A stretch of DNA of 64,000 nt, taken from contig CALOAD010000014.1 of assembly GCA_942491415.1 (NCBI GenBank), positions 124,001-188,000 on the forward strand, read 5' to 3'. This document shows, one piece after another, positions 9,140 to 18,049 of this stretch (position 1 is the first letter of the stretch; each line of letters begins with the position of its first letter). Both the position numbers and the translations under genes were made by a program. Under the pieces are notes generated by a model, which was not told where the DNA came from, did not search any database, and saw only the letters and a program-made list of their open reading frames with translations. The DNA is from CALOAD01 sp942491415 (lineage in GTDB: Bacteria; Cyanobacteriota; Vampirovibrionia; Gastranaerophilales; CALOAD01).

Positions 9140-9949
9140 ATGTTCAAAAAACCGGATTTTAAAGCAGATATCGGAGTCTTTGGAGGCTCAGGATTTTATA
9201 AATTTTTAGATAATACACAAGAAATTTGTGTTGAAACTCCTTATGGTGCGCCAAGCGATAAAATAATGATAGGCACTATAGCGGACAAAAAAGTTGCTTT
9301 TTTACCCAGGCACGGAAAAGATCATTCAATTTTACCTCATAAAATAAATTATAGAGCTAATGTTTGGGCAATGAAGTCTTTAGGAGTTCAAAGAGTTATA
9401 TCTCCTTGCGCAGCCGGAAGCTTACAAAAACGTATTGAACCCGGTAGTTTCGTTATTTGCGATCAATTTGTAAACTTTACCGGTGGAAGAAAAGACACTT
9501 TTTACGAAGGTCCTATTGCCACTCACGTAAGCCCTGCCGATCCGTATTGTGAAGAATTGAGGCAAATTGTTATTAATAGCGGCAAAGAAAATGGAATAAA
9601 AATACATGAAAAAGGTACAATGTTAGTTGTAAACGGTCCAAGGTTCAGCACTAAAGCAGAATCTAAATTCTTTACAAGTCAGGGATGGGAAGCTATAGGA
9701 ATGACTCAATACCCCGAAGTGTACCTCGTAAGAGAACTTGAGATGTGTCCTGTAAATATTTCTTTAATTACTGACTATGATGCAGGATTAGTCGATGACG
9801 TAGAACCTGTAAGCCATTCCGAAGTTATCAAGGTATTCTCTGAAAATAATGAAAAATTAAAAAAATTATTATTCTCAATGATAGAAAAAATGCCTGTTGA
9901 CAGAACTTCTTGCGGGTGCGATAAAGTTTTAGAACATTCAAGAATTTAA
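9140..9949 (+). CDS. mtnP: S-methyl-5'-thioadenosine phosphorylase (MTAP) family
   Basis: Purine-nucleoside phosphorylase-fold enzyme, expected to cleave 5'-methylthioadenosine to adenine and methylthioribose 1-phosphate. Signatures are DIGVFGGSGFY at the N-terminus, LPRHGKDH (phosphate site), RVISPCAAGSLQ, DQFVNFT, NGPRFSTKAES, and the substrate-defining GMTQYPEVYLVRE and ITDYDAG that mark MTAP over ordinary PNPs. I place the start at the ATG at 9140 with a CGGAG ribosome site ten bases upstream, not at an in-frame TTG 63 bases earlier that adds a non-conserved extension. YggT follows after 17 bases. In a cell using futalosine-type menaquinone synthesis, such an enzyme could also act on 6-amino-6-deoxyfutalosine; that is speculation. 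Confidence 0.88.
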   Translation: MFKKPDFKADIGVFGGSGFYKFLDNTQEICVETPYGAPSDKIMIGTIADKKVAFLPRHGKDHSILPHKINYRANVWAMKSLGVQRVISPCAAGSLQKRIEPGSFVICDQFVNFTGGRKDTFYEGPIATHVSPADPYCEELRQIVINSGKENGIKIHEKGTMLVVNGPRFSTKAESKFFTSQGWEAIGMTQYPEVYLVRELEMCPVNISLITDYDAGLVDDVEPVSHSEVIKVFSENNEKLKKLLFSMIEKMPVDRTSCGCDKVLEHSRI

Positions 9950-9966
9950 TTTAGGAGGAACATAAA

Positions 9967-10221
9967 TTGAGTCTTTATGATGCAGTAGCTCAGCTTTTTC
10001 AGCTAATTTGGCTTGTTATGATACTAAGAATACTTTTAACGTGGTTTCCAAATATCGATTGGTGGAAACAACCGTTTAAATTCCTAAATGACGTTACAGA
10101 GCCTATTTTTGCACCTTTTAGAGGATTAATACCTCCAATAGGTGGTCTTGATCTCTCACCTATAGTACCTTTTTTATGCTTTGAAGTTATCAGAGTCATT
10201 ATTTTAGGTATTTTAATATAA
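9967..10221 (+). CDS. YggT family membrane protein
   Basis: Small (84-residue) integral membrane protein of the YggT family, with two hydrophobic segments flanking the conserved TWFPNIDWWKQPFKFLNDVTEP and FRGLIPPIGGLDLSPIVPF blocks. It starts with TTG at 9967, supported by a strong AGGAGG at 9953-9958 and good spacing. In plants and cyanobacteria relatives (YlmG/CCB3) are linked to cell division, nucleoid distribution or cytochrome assembly, but the molecular role is unclear. It follows the MTAP gene by 17 bases, probably in one transcript. Confidence 0.88.
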   Translation: MSLYDAVAQLFQLIWLVMILRILLTWFPNIDWWKQPFKFLNDVTEPIFAPFRGLIPPIGGLDLSPIVPFLCFEVIRVIILGILI

Positions 10222-10293
10222 AAAAAAGCTATTAATTCGAATCCATAAAAATTTGGATAACTTAAAATTTCAATTATCCGACAATTCGAGGCG

Positions 10294-13200
10294 TCAACTT
10301 TTTATACTTAAAACAGCGCAAGGTAAATCCTGAAGTACTTCACTTACATCAAGGCTTAAGTTGTTAATGTTTAGGGTCTTATTTGTAAAAATATTTTCCC
10401 AATTATTTCCGATTAACTCTTTGCTTAATTTTACTTTGGTATTTTTCCAATTTTCAGCAGACACAACTTGCTTATTAATAGAAACAAATTGGTGAAAAAA
10501 CCTGGGAGCTATTACAATAATGGTATTGTTTTTGTACTTTCTTGCAAAGGCAATTATATGATCTTGTTTATTGCCAATCACCTCCAGGGGAATGTATTCA
10601 CCTTTAATAAAAATCTTTTCAACATTTTTTCTATATTTTAAAAGTTTTGAAGTGAAGAACATTTTCATATAACCTGAATTTAAAGACAATAAAGATGTTT
10701 CAAAATCTTCTTTGCATAACTTTTTATTTTGGTCAAACATTTTGTCAAGATAATCGAGCGTACTTTTAAGTTCATCAAAGTTAACAGGTCTTCGATTATC
10801 AGGATCTACAAGACTAAACTGCAAAGACTCATTACCCTGATAAATATCGGGAACTCCCGGTGATGTTAATTTTAAGACAGTATGAGAAATAGAATTCAAA
10901 TAACCACAGTGTGCAATTTCCTGTTGAAATTGCAAAAATTCACGCCAAAATGGATGTTTAGAAGGGGACATGAGTACCCGTTTTATAAAATTAGAAACAG
11001 CATCCTCATAATGCACATTTGTATTAATCCAACTTGTATTCACCTTGGATTCACGAATAGCCTTAATCATATATTGTTCAATTCTATTTATAATACTGTT
11101 TAATTCTATTTCATCAAGGTCTTTGTCAGGCCAAATGCCTATTAAAGTCTGATAAAAAAGATATTCGTCATTTCTATCCGGAAATAATTTATCGTCGATT
11201 TTTGTCTTTTTAAGCCTATTCAATTGACTCCATCTGAATATTTTCTTCTGCCATAAATCAGGGATTTCTGATAATACAACCAAACGCATCCGTACATCCT
11301 CAGATCGTTTTGTATCGTGCGTAGAAGTGGTCAATAAACCATAAGGAGTTTTCTTTAATCTTTCAATATTTTCATTATGAAATTCTGAAATACTCTTTCC
11401 GAAATGGTTAGGCTCTCCTCCTACTTCATTAAGAGCTATAAATCTATTATATCTATAAAACGCTGTGTCTTCCATTCCTTTAGCCATTAAAGGAGCTGTA
11501 TATTGTTGGAACTTAAGGGAAAAATTCAAAGCTTCTTGATATAACTCATTTTCTTTATCAATATCTAATAATAGATTTTTTTCAATAAAATCAAATAAAG
11601 ACAATTCAACACTCATACTTTGTTTTCGAGCGGCTCCAACCGCCCATTTTATATAATCAGAGCATTTTGGGGTTATTCCTCTATCTGAGATATAGGTTCT
11701 ATAAACCGGAAAATTGGCAATAATTTCTTCCAATGCTGCTCTTATGTTGTTAGTTGTAAAATCACGAGTACTGTAATCTTTTTCCGCTATCTTAGATAAA
11801 CAACTAGTCAAAACAGTTAACTCACCAGCTAAAGAAGCCTTCATGATCAATTTTTTACTCTTTCTCACTGTTTTTGAGTAATCTGATATTTGAGAGATAA
11901 ACCTATTATAAATTCTATCGAAATTTTTTTCATTTTCTTTTTTTACAAAAAGCCCGTTCACGCTATTTAAAAACTCATAGCCCACTGTTCCATCTATAGA
12001 CCAATTTTCGGGGAGTGTTTCATAATTCGCAAGTATTTTTTCAGCGATTACATACAAAGGTAAATCAGCTGAAGCTAATTGAGAATCTTCTAAAGGATTA
12101 AAGCTTTTCCCCAAACGGTTGGCTGCTTCAATTTGAAGTTTTTTGAAATATTCAGCAGGATCTAAAAGCCCGTCAGGATGATCTAAACGCAAACCATCGA
12201 TTTTCCGTTGTTCAATCATTTCAAATATAAAATTATGTGTACTTTCAAATACCGCAGGGTTTTCGACTCTTATTGCAGCCAAATCGTTTACATCAAAAAA
12301 TCTTCTATAATTAATTTCATCTACCGAAACACGCCAATAAGCAAGCCTATAAGCTTGTTCTTCAAGTAAATTATGAAGACGATTGCAAGAAATGGAATCA
12401 TCAGGATTTGTTTTAAAATCAGCAAGATTTTCATATAAAAAATCTTCAATCACGTTATTTTTTTTACAAAGTTTGCAAAGTCTTTTATAGGCGATTTTTC
12501 GCTCTCTGTTTCTTTGTTTTATATCATCAGGAGTTATTTGTGCATGCTTTGGCAGATTTTGAAATTCTGTAATTATACTTTCGTATTCAAGAAAATCTTC
12601 ATTCATCTCCCCAAGCCTTGATGCAAGAACATTTAGCCTATGTTCAAGAATAATAGGATATGACGAAGGGTTTAACGGAAAATAGTGATCATAATAGTGA
12701 ACGGTAAATTTACCGTTATCTATGCAAAATTTGAAACTTAACTCCCCGTTGGAAATAACACTACCATAATGATTTCCAAGAATAGGAACCAAGACTTTTC
12801 CTTGCATTTGAAGCTTTTGAGGATTCCAATCAATATCAAAATAAGCAGCAAATTCTGAAGAAGGTCCATTTTCTAAGACATCCATCCACCATATATTTTC
12901 ACTATTTATACCCATATGGTTCGGAACAATATCACAAATTAACCCGATTCCGTTTCTATGAAGAGTGTCGGCAAAGTCATAAAAATCTTGCTTGGAGCCT
13001 ATAGAAGGGTGAAAACTATTATGATCAATTATGTCATAACCATGAGTACTAGCAGTCCTAGCTTTTAAAACAGGGGAAATATAACAGTGGGAAATTCCCA
13101 GATTTTTTAAATAATCTACAATTTTTTCAGCTTGTTTAAAAGTAAAATCTTTGTTTAATTGCAATCTATAAGTTGAGTCAGGCTTGGAAAATTTCCCGTT

Positions 13201-14973
13201 TTGATCTTCAACACTATTCCCTATTGATGTCAAAATATCATCATTTGAATCTAAAAAATCTCTTAACATCTTATAATTATCAAATTGCTTAAGTTTAAAA
13301 TCTTTTTCAGATTTGATATTGTATTGTAATAAAACTTGACGAAGCCTTGGAGATAGGGAGCGAAGCTCTTTTGCTATTATAAAACAATTATTTCGAATAC
13401 TTTCAAGTGCGATTATTCCAATAATATCTTCCAGAGGATACTTTACTTGAAGTTGTTTTTCTCCGTCCTCAGTTTTTATAACCCATTGAGAAAACTCAAA
13501 ATCCGCAAGCCCTGATATTTCAAGAGCACCGGAATGTCGCATATTAAATCTTAATGTTTCTATGAAATATAAATAAGCATCATTTTTAATGCCCAGAGGT
13601 TTTAACGGTAAATAACCTTCTTTTAAATAGTATCCTTTTAGTTTATTTTCAGACGTTTTAGTTAAAAAGCAATATTTATCTTGGTTTAACCAGGCATCAG
13701 CTCCTTCTTTATTGATATAAAATGGTAATTCAGTATAAAGACCAATGTTAAGCTTATTTTCATATGAGATCTGCCCGGCTCGAGACATTTGAAGCTCAAG
13801 CTGCCATTGGGTAAACTGATAAAATTCAATTAATTCAAGATTGTTTCTTTCAAAGGCTAAAACCACATCAGAATAAGGATTTTGATAAGATTGAGGCCAA
13901 TCATGCCAGCTTTCCAAAGAAGCATTTTCTGCTGAAAAAAATTCTTTTAAAGCCATAAATGTGGATAATTTATAAAAAGTCTCTCCACGCTTTGCTTTAT
14001 ACAAATAAAACTGCTTTGCTAAATCACTTGAAATATTCAAGTGATTTACTCTAAAGGAGTTATATAAATGTTTTAAGACCTTATATTTTAATTCGTAAAT
14101 TTCTTTAAGGTCTACATCCTCTCGTTCTTTAAGTTTTTCAAATTGCTCCAAAAACTCAAGAGATAAAACTTTTAGCCTTAAATCTTTATCACCGATAAAA
14201 GCAATTACATTATCGATATCTAAATACAAAGAATTAAACTGTAATTTGCTTGATATAAGCGGTTCGCCCTCGCTCTCTTTTGAAAAAACAACCTGATTTA
14301 TTTCACCTAAGCCCAATACTTCGGCTTTTTTTTCGGCAGCTTTTTTTATTATAAAAGTTAAATCACCAATATCTGCTATGTTAAAGTGATTCTCCGGATG
14401 AAGATTCCTTAATTGAAGCTTTATACCCCAATTTTTATTTTTTTTCTCTTTAGTTTCGGGCATATAACACTTTTCAGGAGTAACTATAAGACTCGTGAAG
14501 ACTTGTTCATTATTTTTGTCTTTAATTATTAGCTTGTGATAACCAATATCAGGATTTATTGCCAACGGTAAATCGAATTCATAAAATGTACCAATATTTT
14601 TAAAATACTCATAACCTGATACCGAAAGCGTTGAAGCATAGAATTTACCGCTATTAACCCGTCCGCCCTCTTCTTGCAATACCCATTCAAATAAATCATT
14701 TAGTTCATTATTTGGAATCCTAAATTTTAGTACAGGAAAATCAGTTTTTTTTGTAACTAAAACAGGATCAACTTTACGACTCCATTTTTCGAGTTTATGT
14801 TTTAAAAGATTAGCCTCTAAAGAGCTTTTCGAAGTAATGTCATAACCAAGAGCACCTAAAAAAAGCTCATACTCTTCGATAGAAAGTTGCTGTAAACATC
14901 CATTATCATCGAAATAATCCGTTTTTATACCTTCGATTATTGCTAATTCTTTTATTATTTCTTGTCTTTTCAT
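10294..14973 (-). CDS. treY: Malto-oligosyltrehalose synthase fused to an N-terminal GH77-like domain
   Basis: Converts the reducing end of malto-oligosaccharides into a trehalosyl unit (GH13). At 1,559 residues it is far longer than a usual TreY. Residues about 601-1559 are TreY: TYRLQLN start, GLRLDHPDGLLDP with nucleophile D931, YVIAEKIL with acid E978, and TSTHDTKRSED with D1220, so this half looks active. Residues about 1-560 resemble 4-alpha-glucanotransferase (MalQ, GH77): LGALGYDITS, FYQFTQWQLELQ, LNIGLYTELPF, MRHSGALEIS (478-487), ALESIRNNCFIIAKELR. In MalQ the last two blocks read LRIDH and GEDLG; here the catalytic Asp and Glu positions are altered and the final HDN motif is absent. 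Bifunctional MalQ-TreY fusions are known, but this GH77 part seems non-catalytic. Two bases separate it from treZ upstream. Confidence 0.9.
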   Translation of the reverse strand: MKRQEIIKELAIIEGIKTDYFDDNGCLQQLSIEEYELFLGALGYDITSKSSLEANLLKHKLEKWSRKVDPVLVTKKTDFPVLKFRIPNNELNDLFEWVLQEEGGRVNSGKFYASTLSVSGYEYFKNIGTFYEFDLPLAINPDIGYHKLIIKDKNNEQVFTSLIVTPEKCYMPETKEKKNKNWGIKLQLRNLHPENHFNIADIGDLTFIIKKAAEKKAEVLGLGEINQVVFSKESEGEPLISSKLQFNSLYLDIDNVIAFIGDKDLRLKVLSLEFLEQFEKLKEREDVDLKEIYELKYKVLKHLYNSFRVNHLNISSDLAKQFYLYKAKRGETFYKLSTFMALKEFFSAENASLESWHDWPQSYQNPYSDVVLAFERNNLELIEFYQFTQWQLELQMSRAGQISYENKLNIGLYTELPFYINKEGADAWLNQDKYCFLTKTSENKLKGYYLKEGYLPLKPLGIKNDAYLYFIETLRFNMRHSGALEISGLADFEFSQWVIKTEDGEKQLQVKYPLEDIIGIIALESIRNNCFIIAKELRSLSPRLRQVLLQYNIKSEKDFKLKQFDNYKMLRDFLDSNDDILTSIGNSVEDQNGKFSKPDSTYRLQLNKDFTFKQAEKIVDYLKNLGISHCYISPVLKARTASTHGYDIIDHNSFHPSIGSKQDFYDFADTLHRNGIGLICDIVPNHMGINSENIWWMDVLENGPSSEFAAYFDIDWNPQKLQMQGKVLVPILGNHYGSVISNGELSFKFCIDNGKFTVHYYDHYFPLNPSSYPIILEHRLNVLASRLGEMNEDFLEYESIITEFQNLPKHAQITPDDIKQRNRERKIAYKRLCKLCKKNNVIEDFLYENLADFKTNPDDSISCNRLHNLLEEQAYRLAYWRVSVDEINYRRFFDVNDLAAIRVENPAVFESTHNFIFEMIEQRKIDGLRLDHPDGLLDPAEYFKKLQIEAANRLGKSFNPLEDSQLASADLPLYVIAEKILANYETLPENWSIDGTVGYEFLNSVNGLFVKKENEKNFDRIYNRFISQISDYSKTVRKSKKLIMKASLAGELTVLTSCLSKIAEKDYSTRDFTTNNIRAALEEIIANFPVYRTYISDRGITPKCSDYIKWAVGAARKQSMSVELSLFDFIEKNLLLDIDKENELYQEALNFSLKFQQYTAPLMAKGMEDTAFYRYNRFIALNEVGGEPNHFGKSISEFHNENIERLKKTPYGLLTTSTHDTKRSEDVRMRLVVLSEIPDLWQKKIFRWSQLNRLKKTKIDDKLFPDRNDEYLFYQTLIGIWPDKDLDEIELNSIINRIEQYMIKAIRESKVNTSWINTNVHYEDAVSNFIKRVLMSPSKHPFWREFLQFQQEIAHCGYLNSISHTVLKLTSPGVPDIYQGNESLQFSLVDPDNRRPVNFDELKSTLDYLDKMFDQNKKLCKEDFETSLLSLNSGYMKMFFTSKLLKYRKNVEKIFIKGEYIPLEVIGNKQDHIIAFARKYKNNTIIVIAPRFFHQFVSINKQVVSAENWKNTKVKLSKELIGNNWENIFTNKTLNINNLSLDVSEVLQDLPCAVLSIKS

Positions 14974-14975
14974 TT

Positions 14976-16889
14976 TTAATTAATCTCTTTTTTGACCCAA
15001 ATTGCAGAAAATGACGGCAATAAAGAGTCTTTTTGTAAAGACTTTAAAGAATTTTCAGGATATTCAAATATTAACTCACTATAATTTTCTAAAGGAATTT
15101 CAATGTTTTTATCGCTCAAATTAACTAATAAATCTAACTTATAGCCATTACTACCCTCAACTGTATAAGAAACTAAAAAGCTATAATCATTAAAAATTTT
15201 ATAATTATTTTCAGAAGGATTAATAATCTTAATCATTGGTGTAATATAGCGTTTCCTTATTTCTATCAATTTCTTATAGAAATAAAAAATTTCGCTATGA
15301 GGCTCTTGAACAACTTCATTCCAGTTTAATTTTGATCGATTAAAAGTCTTTATGTCAGTAGGATCAGGTATTAAATGCCTGACTTTTTCATCAGAAAAAG
15401 ACGAAAATCCGGCAAATTCATTGCGACGTCCCTCTCGTATGGAAGGATTAAGCTGTTCATTTAATTCACAGAAAAATAAGAAAGCAGAAGTGCTAGCCCA
15501 CTCTTCTCCCATAAATATTAAAGGAACAAAAGGAGATAACAAACACAAAGCAGCAGCTATTTTAGCACATTTTACACCTGTTATAGATACGAGCCTGTCT
15601 CCAAAAGCTCTATTTCCTATTTGATCGTGATTTTGAATAAAATTAATAAAATGAGATCCACAAAGCCCTCTACTAACTTCTCCCCTATCGCTTTTTTGAT
15701 TATAATCCGATGAATTTCCTTGGTAACTGAATCCTTCAGTTAAAGATCTGGCTAGGAAATATGCGGGAGATTTCCCTGTAAGTCTTGAATTATAGCTCTG
15801 ATAGTACCCTTCATCTTCTCTTGTTAAACATACATGAACCCCATGGTGAAAATCATCATTCCACTGGGCATCAAAACTATCATTATATTCCTGTGTGTTT
15901 GAAAAATAATGAGATTGATTTTTTCCATTTTCCAATATTAAATGAATTTTTCGTTTATTTTCAAACCTCTCATGTGCAAACCGAGAAAGCTCTCGCAAAA
16001 TATGCTTTTGTGAATTATCGTAAATTTCATGTACGGCATCTATCCTAAGTCCATCAAAATGAAATTCTTCAAGCCAATACAAAGCATTTTCTATATAAAA
16101 GCGTCTTACAAAAGGATTTTCAAAATTTATAGAATGTCCCCAAGGCGTTTTAATTTCTTGATTAAAAAATTCTGACTCTGCATAAACATGAAGATAATTA
16201 CCATCAGGACCAAAATGATTATAAACAACGTCCAAAACTACCATAATATCTCTTTTATGAGCTTCTTTTATGAAATATTTTAAATCTTCAGGAGTTCCAT
16301 ACTTTGATGCCGGTGCAAAAATCAAAACACCATCATAACCCCAGCCGAAACGTCCCGGAAAATCGTTTATAGGCATTAATTCAATAGCATTTATTCCCAA
16401 TTCTTTTAAATAATCAAATTTTTCAACAGCAGCTTTAAAAGTACCTTCAGGAGTGAATGTTCCTACATGCAACTCATAAAAAACTGACTCTTCAAAAGGT
16501 TTTCCATTCCATTTTTCATCTGCTTCCCAATCAAATTCATTCGAAGTAACGACACTCAATCCGTGTACACTGTCGAATTGTGCTCTTGAAGCAGGGTCAG
16601 GTACACAAATATGGTTATCAACATGAAATAAATATCCGGAACCTTCTTGAGCTTTATCTGTTATAACTTCAAAAAAATCGTCTTTAGTTTTATTCATTGG
16701 TATTTCAATGAAATCTTCATTTTTATATAAGTGTAGATTTACTTTTTTTGAGTCAGGAGCCCATAATCTGAACAAATAACGATTATCTTTCAGTTTTTGC
16801 GGACCAAAATAATATTGCAATTTATCATCCACGCCTTGAGCTATCACCATTACATTAGCGCTTAAATTTGTTTTATTCTTAAGCATCAT
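14976..16889 (-). CDS. treZ: Malto-oligosyltrehalose trehalohydrolase
   Basis: Releases trehalose from the maltooligosyl-trehalose made by TreY (GH13, 637 residues, slightly longer than the usual 560-610). Order: an N-terminal CBM48/Ig-like domain (YLFRLWAPDSKKVNLHLYK), then the barrel with FYELHVGTFTPEGTF, VVYNHFGPDGNYL, GLRIDAVHEIYD (nucleophile D284), LILENGKN (acid/base E320) and FIQNHDQIGNRAFGDRL (third carboxylate). The NHFGPDGNYL and NHDQIGNRAFG motifs separate TreZ from glycogen branching enzyme. It is the first gene of the treZ-treY operon; an 18-bp perfect inverted repeat lies 70-110 bases upstream. Confidence 0.94.
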   Translation of the reverse strand: MMLKNKTNLSANVMVIAQGVDDKLQYYFGPQKLKDNRYLFRLWAPDSKKVNLHLYKNEDFIEIPMNKTKDDFFEVITDKAQEGSGYLFHVDNHICVPDPASRAQFDSVHGLSVVTSNEFDWEADEKWNGKPFEESVFYELHVGTFTPEGTFKAAVEKFDYLKELGINAIELMPINDFPGRFGWGYDGVLIFAPASKYGTPEDLKYFIKEAHKRDIMVVLDVVYNHFGPDGNYLHVYAESEFFNQEIKTPWGHSINFENPFVRRFYIENALYWLEEFHFDGLRIDAVHEIYDNSQKHILRELSRFAHERFENKRKIHLILENGKNQSHYFSNTQEYNDSFDAQWNDDFHHGVHVCLTREDEGYYQSYNSRLTGKSPAYFLARSLTEGFSYQGNSSDYNQKSDRGEVSRGLCGSHFINFIQNHDQIGNRAFGDRLVSITGVKCAKIAAALCLLSPFVPLIFMGEEWASTSAFLFFCELNEQLNPSIREGRRNEFAGFSSFSDEKVRHLIPDPTDIKTFNRSKLNWNEVVQEPHSEIFYFYKKLIEIRKRYITPMIKIINPSENNYKIFNDYSFLVSYTVEGSNGYKLDLLVNLSDKNIEIPLENYSELIFEYPENSLKSLQKDSLLPSFSAIWVKKEIN

Positions 16890-16959
16890 TTAAAATCATC
16901 AATTTTGTCTTGCCGAGGTCAGATATCACAAAAATACAAATTGATTTAAAATAATATCT

Positions 16960-16999
16960 AACATGTTAATTTTTATATTACTATAAAAATTAACATGTT
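16960..16999. repeat. Perfect 18-bp inverted repeat with 4-base loop upstream of treZ
   Basis: The left arm AACATGTTAATTTTTATA (16960-16977) and right arm (16982-16999) are exact reverse complements around a TTAC loop. Each arm itself begins or ends with the 8-base palindrome AACATGTT. It sits in the 320-base gap between nadC and treZ, just upstream of the treZ transcript start region. No T-run follows on either strand, so it is not a normal intrinsic terminator. A regulator-binding site or a cruciform-forming element fits better. The rest of the gap holds the nadBC terminator and no convincing gene. Confidence 0.75.
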
Positions 17000-17054
17000 T
17001 CAATACTGTTAACAAATTTCTTTAAAAGATCTTTGGAGTCTCAATAATAAAGCA

Positions 17055-17078
17055 ATAAAAAACGCCGCAAAAGCGGCG
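17055..17078 (-). terminator. Intrinsic terminator downstream of nadBC
   Basis: A GC stem CGCCGC (17063-17068), loop AAAA and GCGGCG (17073-17078) stand out in AT-rich surroundings. Read on the minus strand the hairpin is followed directly by TTTTTTAT, as expected for a Rho-independent terminator of the nadB-nadC transcript, whose last gene ends 130 bases earlier. Confidence 0.85.
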
Positions 17079-17209
17079 AAACCTTTTTATATAAAGTTTT
17101 TATATAATAGGTGATTGTTGTGGACCATTTAATAGTAGTATTTTTTACTGTTCTAATCATCCACCTTATAACCGAATTAAAAGTTAAAAAAATACTGACA
17201 ACGATTGAT

Positions 17210-18049
17210 TTACATATCCAATCCGATATCTAAAGTTCCAGCTTTTGCCTGCATAGCACTGGTAGAAATTATATCAACCCCTGTAGATGCAACTTCATTA
17301 ACCGTTTCAAGAGAAACATTACCGCTAGCTTCTGTTACAGCACGTCCATCGATATATTTCACCGCTTCTTTCATTTGATCGATACTCATGTTATCAAGCA
17401 TAATGATATCAGAACCCGCATCAAGTGCTTCTTTCATTTGATCAAAAGTATCAACTTCAACTTCTATTTTATGAGCATGAGATATTTGTTCTCGAACTTT
17501 TTTAACAGCTGCCGAAATACTTCCAACATGGGCAATATGATTGTCTTTTAACATCACACAATCTGACAAATTAAATCTATGTAATGATCCACCACCAATT
17601 TTAACCGCATACTTTTCAAATATTCTAAATCCCGGAGTCGTTTTTCTTGTATCTACTATTTTTGCCTTATAAGGTTTAATTGCCTGCTGATATTTATCAG
17701 CTAAAGTAGCAATGGCACTCATTCTTTGAATATAATTAAGAGCCGTCCTCTCTCCTGTTAAAATACCTCTACATTTACCTTCTATATGAGCAATATCTTG
17801 CCCAGGAACTAATCTATCTCCATCTTTTAAATGTAAAGTTACTTTTATTTCAGGGTCAAGCATTTTAAATACCGATTTCACAACGTCAACGCCACATAAA
17901 ACCCCCTCTGCTCTAGAGTTTAAAATGGTTTTTATTTTTTCATCATGATTATATATAAAATCAGTTGTAATATCGCCAAATCCGATATCTTCTTCTAAAG
18001 CCTGTTTTACGTGCTTTTCAATAATAAAATTATGTAGAAGGTACTGCAT
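17210..18049 (-). CDS. nadC: Nicotinate-nucleotide pyrophosphorylase (quinolinate phosphoribosyltransferase)
   Basis: Converts quinolinate and PRPP to nicotinate mononucleotide in de novo NAD synthesis. The 279 residues show EDIGFGDITTDFI near the N-terminus, ALNYIQRMSAIAT, the active-site TRKTTPGFRIFEKYAVKIGG, HRFNLSDCVMLKDNHI, and the C-terminal EVEVDTFDQ, DIIMLDNMS and EASGNVSLE strands of the barrel. Length is typical (270-300). Its start lies within the last 20 bases of nadB, indicating translational coupling. Confidence 0.96.
   Translation of the reverse strand: MQYLLHNFIIEKHVKQALEEDIGFGDITTDFIYNHDEKIKTILNSRAEGVLCGVDVVKSVFKMLDPEIKVTLHLKDGDRLVPGQDIAHIEGKCRGILTGERTALNYIQRMSAIATLADKYQQAIKPYKAKIVDTRKTTPGFRIFEKYAVKIGGGSLHRFNLSDCVMLKDNHIAHVGSISAAVKKVREQISHAHKIEVEVDTFDQMKEALDAGSDIIMLDNMSIDQMKEAVKYIDGRAVTEASGNVSLETVNEVASTGVDIISTSAMQAKAGTLDIGLDM

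Noticed and set aside
10241..10279. Two overlapping weak hairpins (ATCCA/TGGAT and GGATAA/TTATCC) between yggT and treY
   Set aside because: Short AT-rich stems without a T-run; consistent with chance, although a weak convergent terminator is possible.
17111..17233. Hydrophobic 40-residue plus-strand frame (GTG start) between the nadBC terminator and nadC
   Set aside because: No ribosome site, overlaps the nadC 3' end, and the nearby hairpin explains the region; too weak to call a gene.
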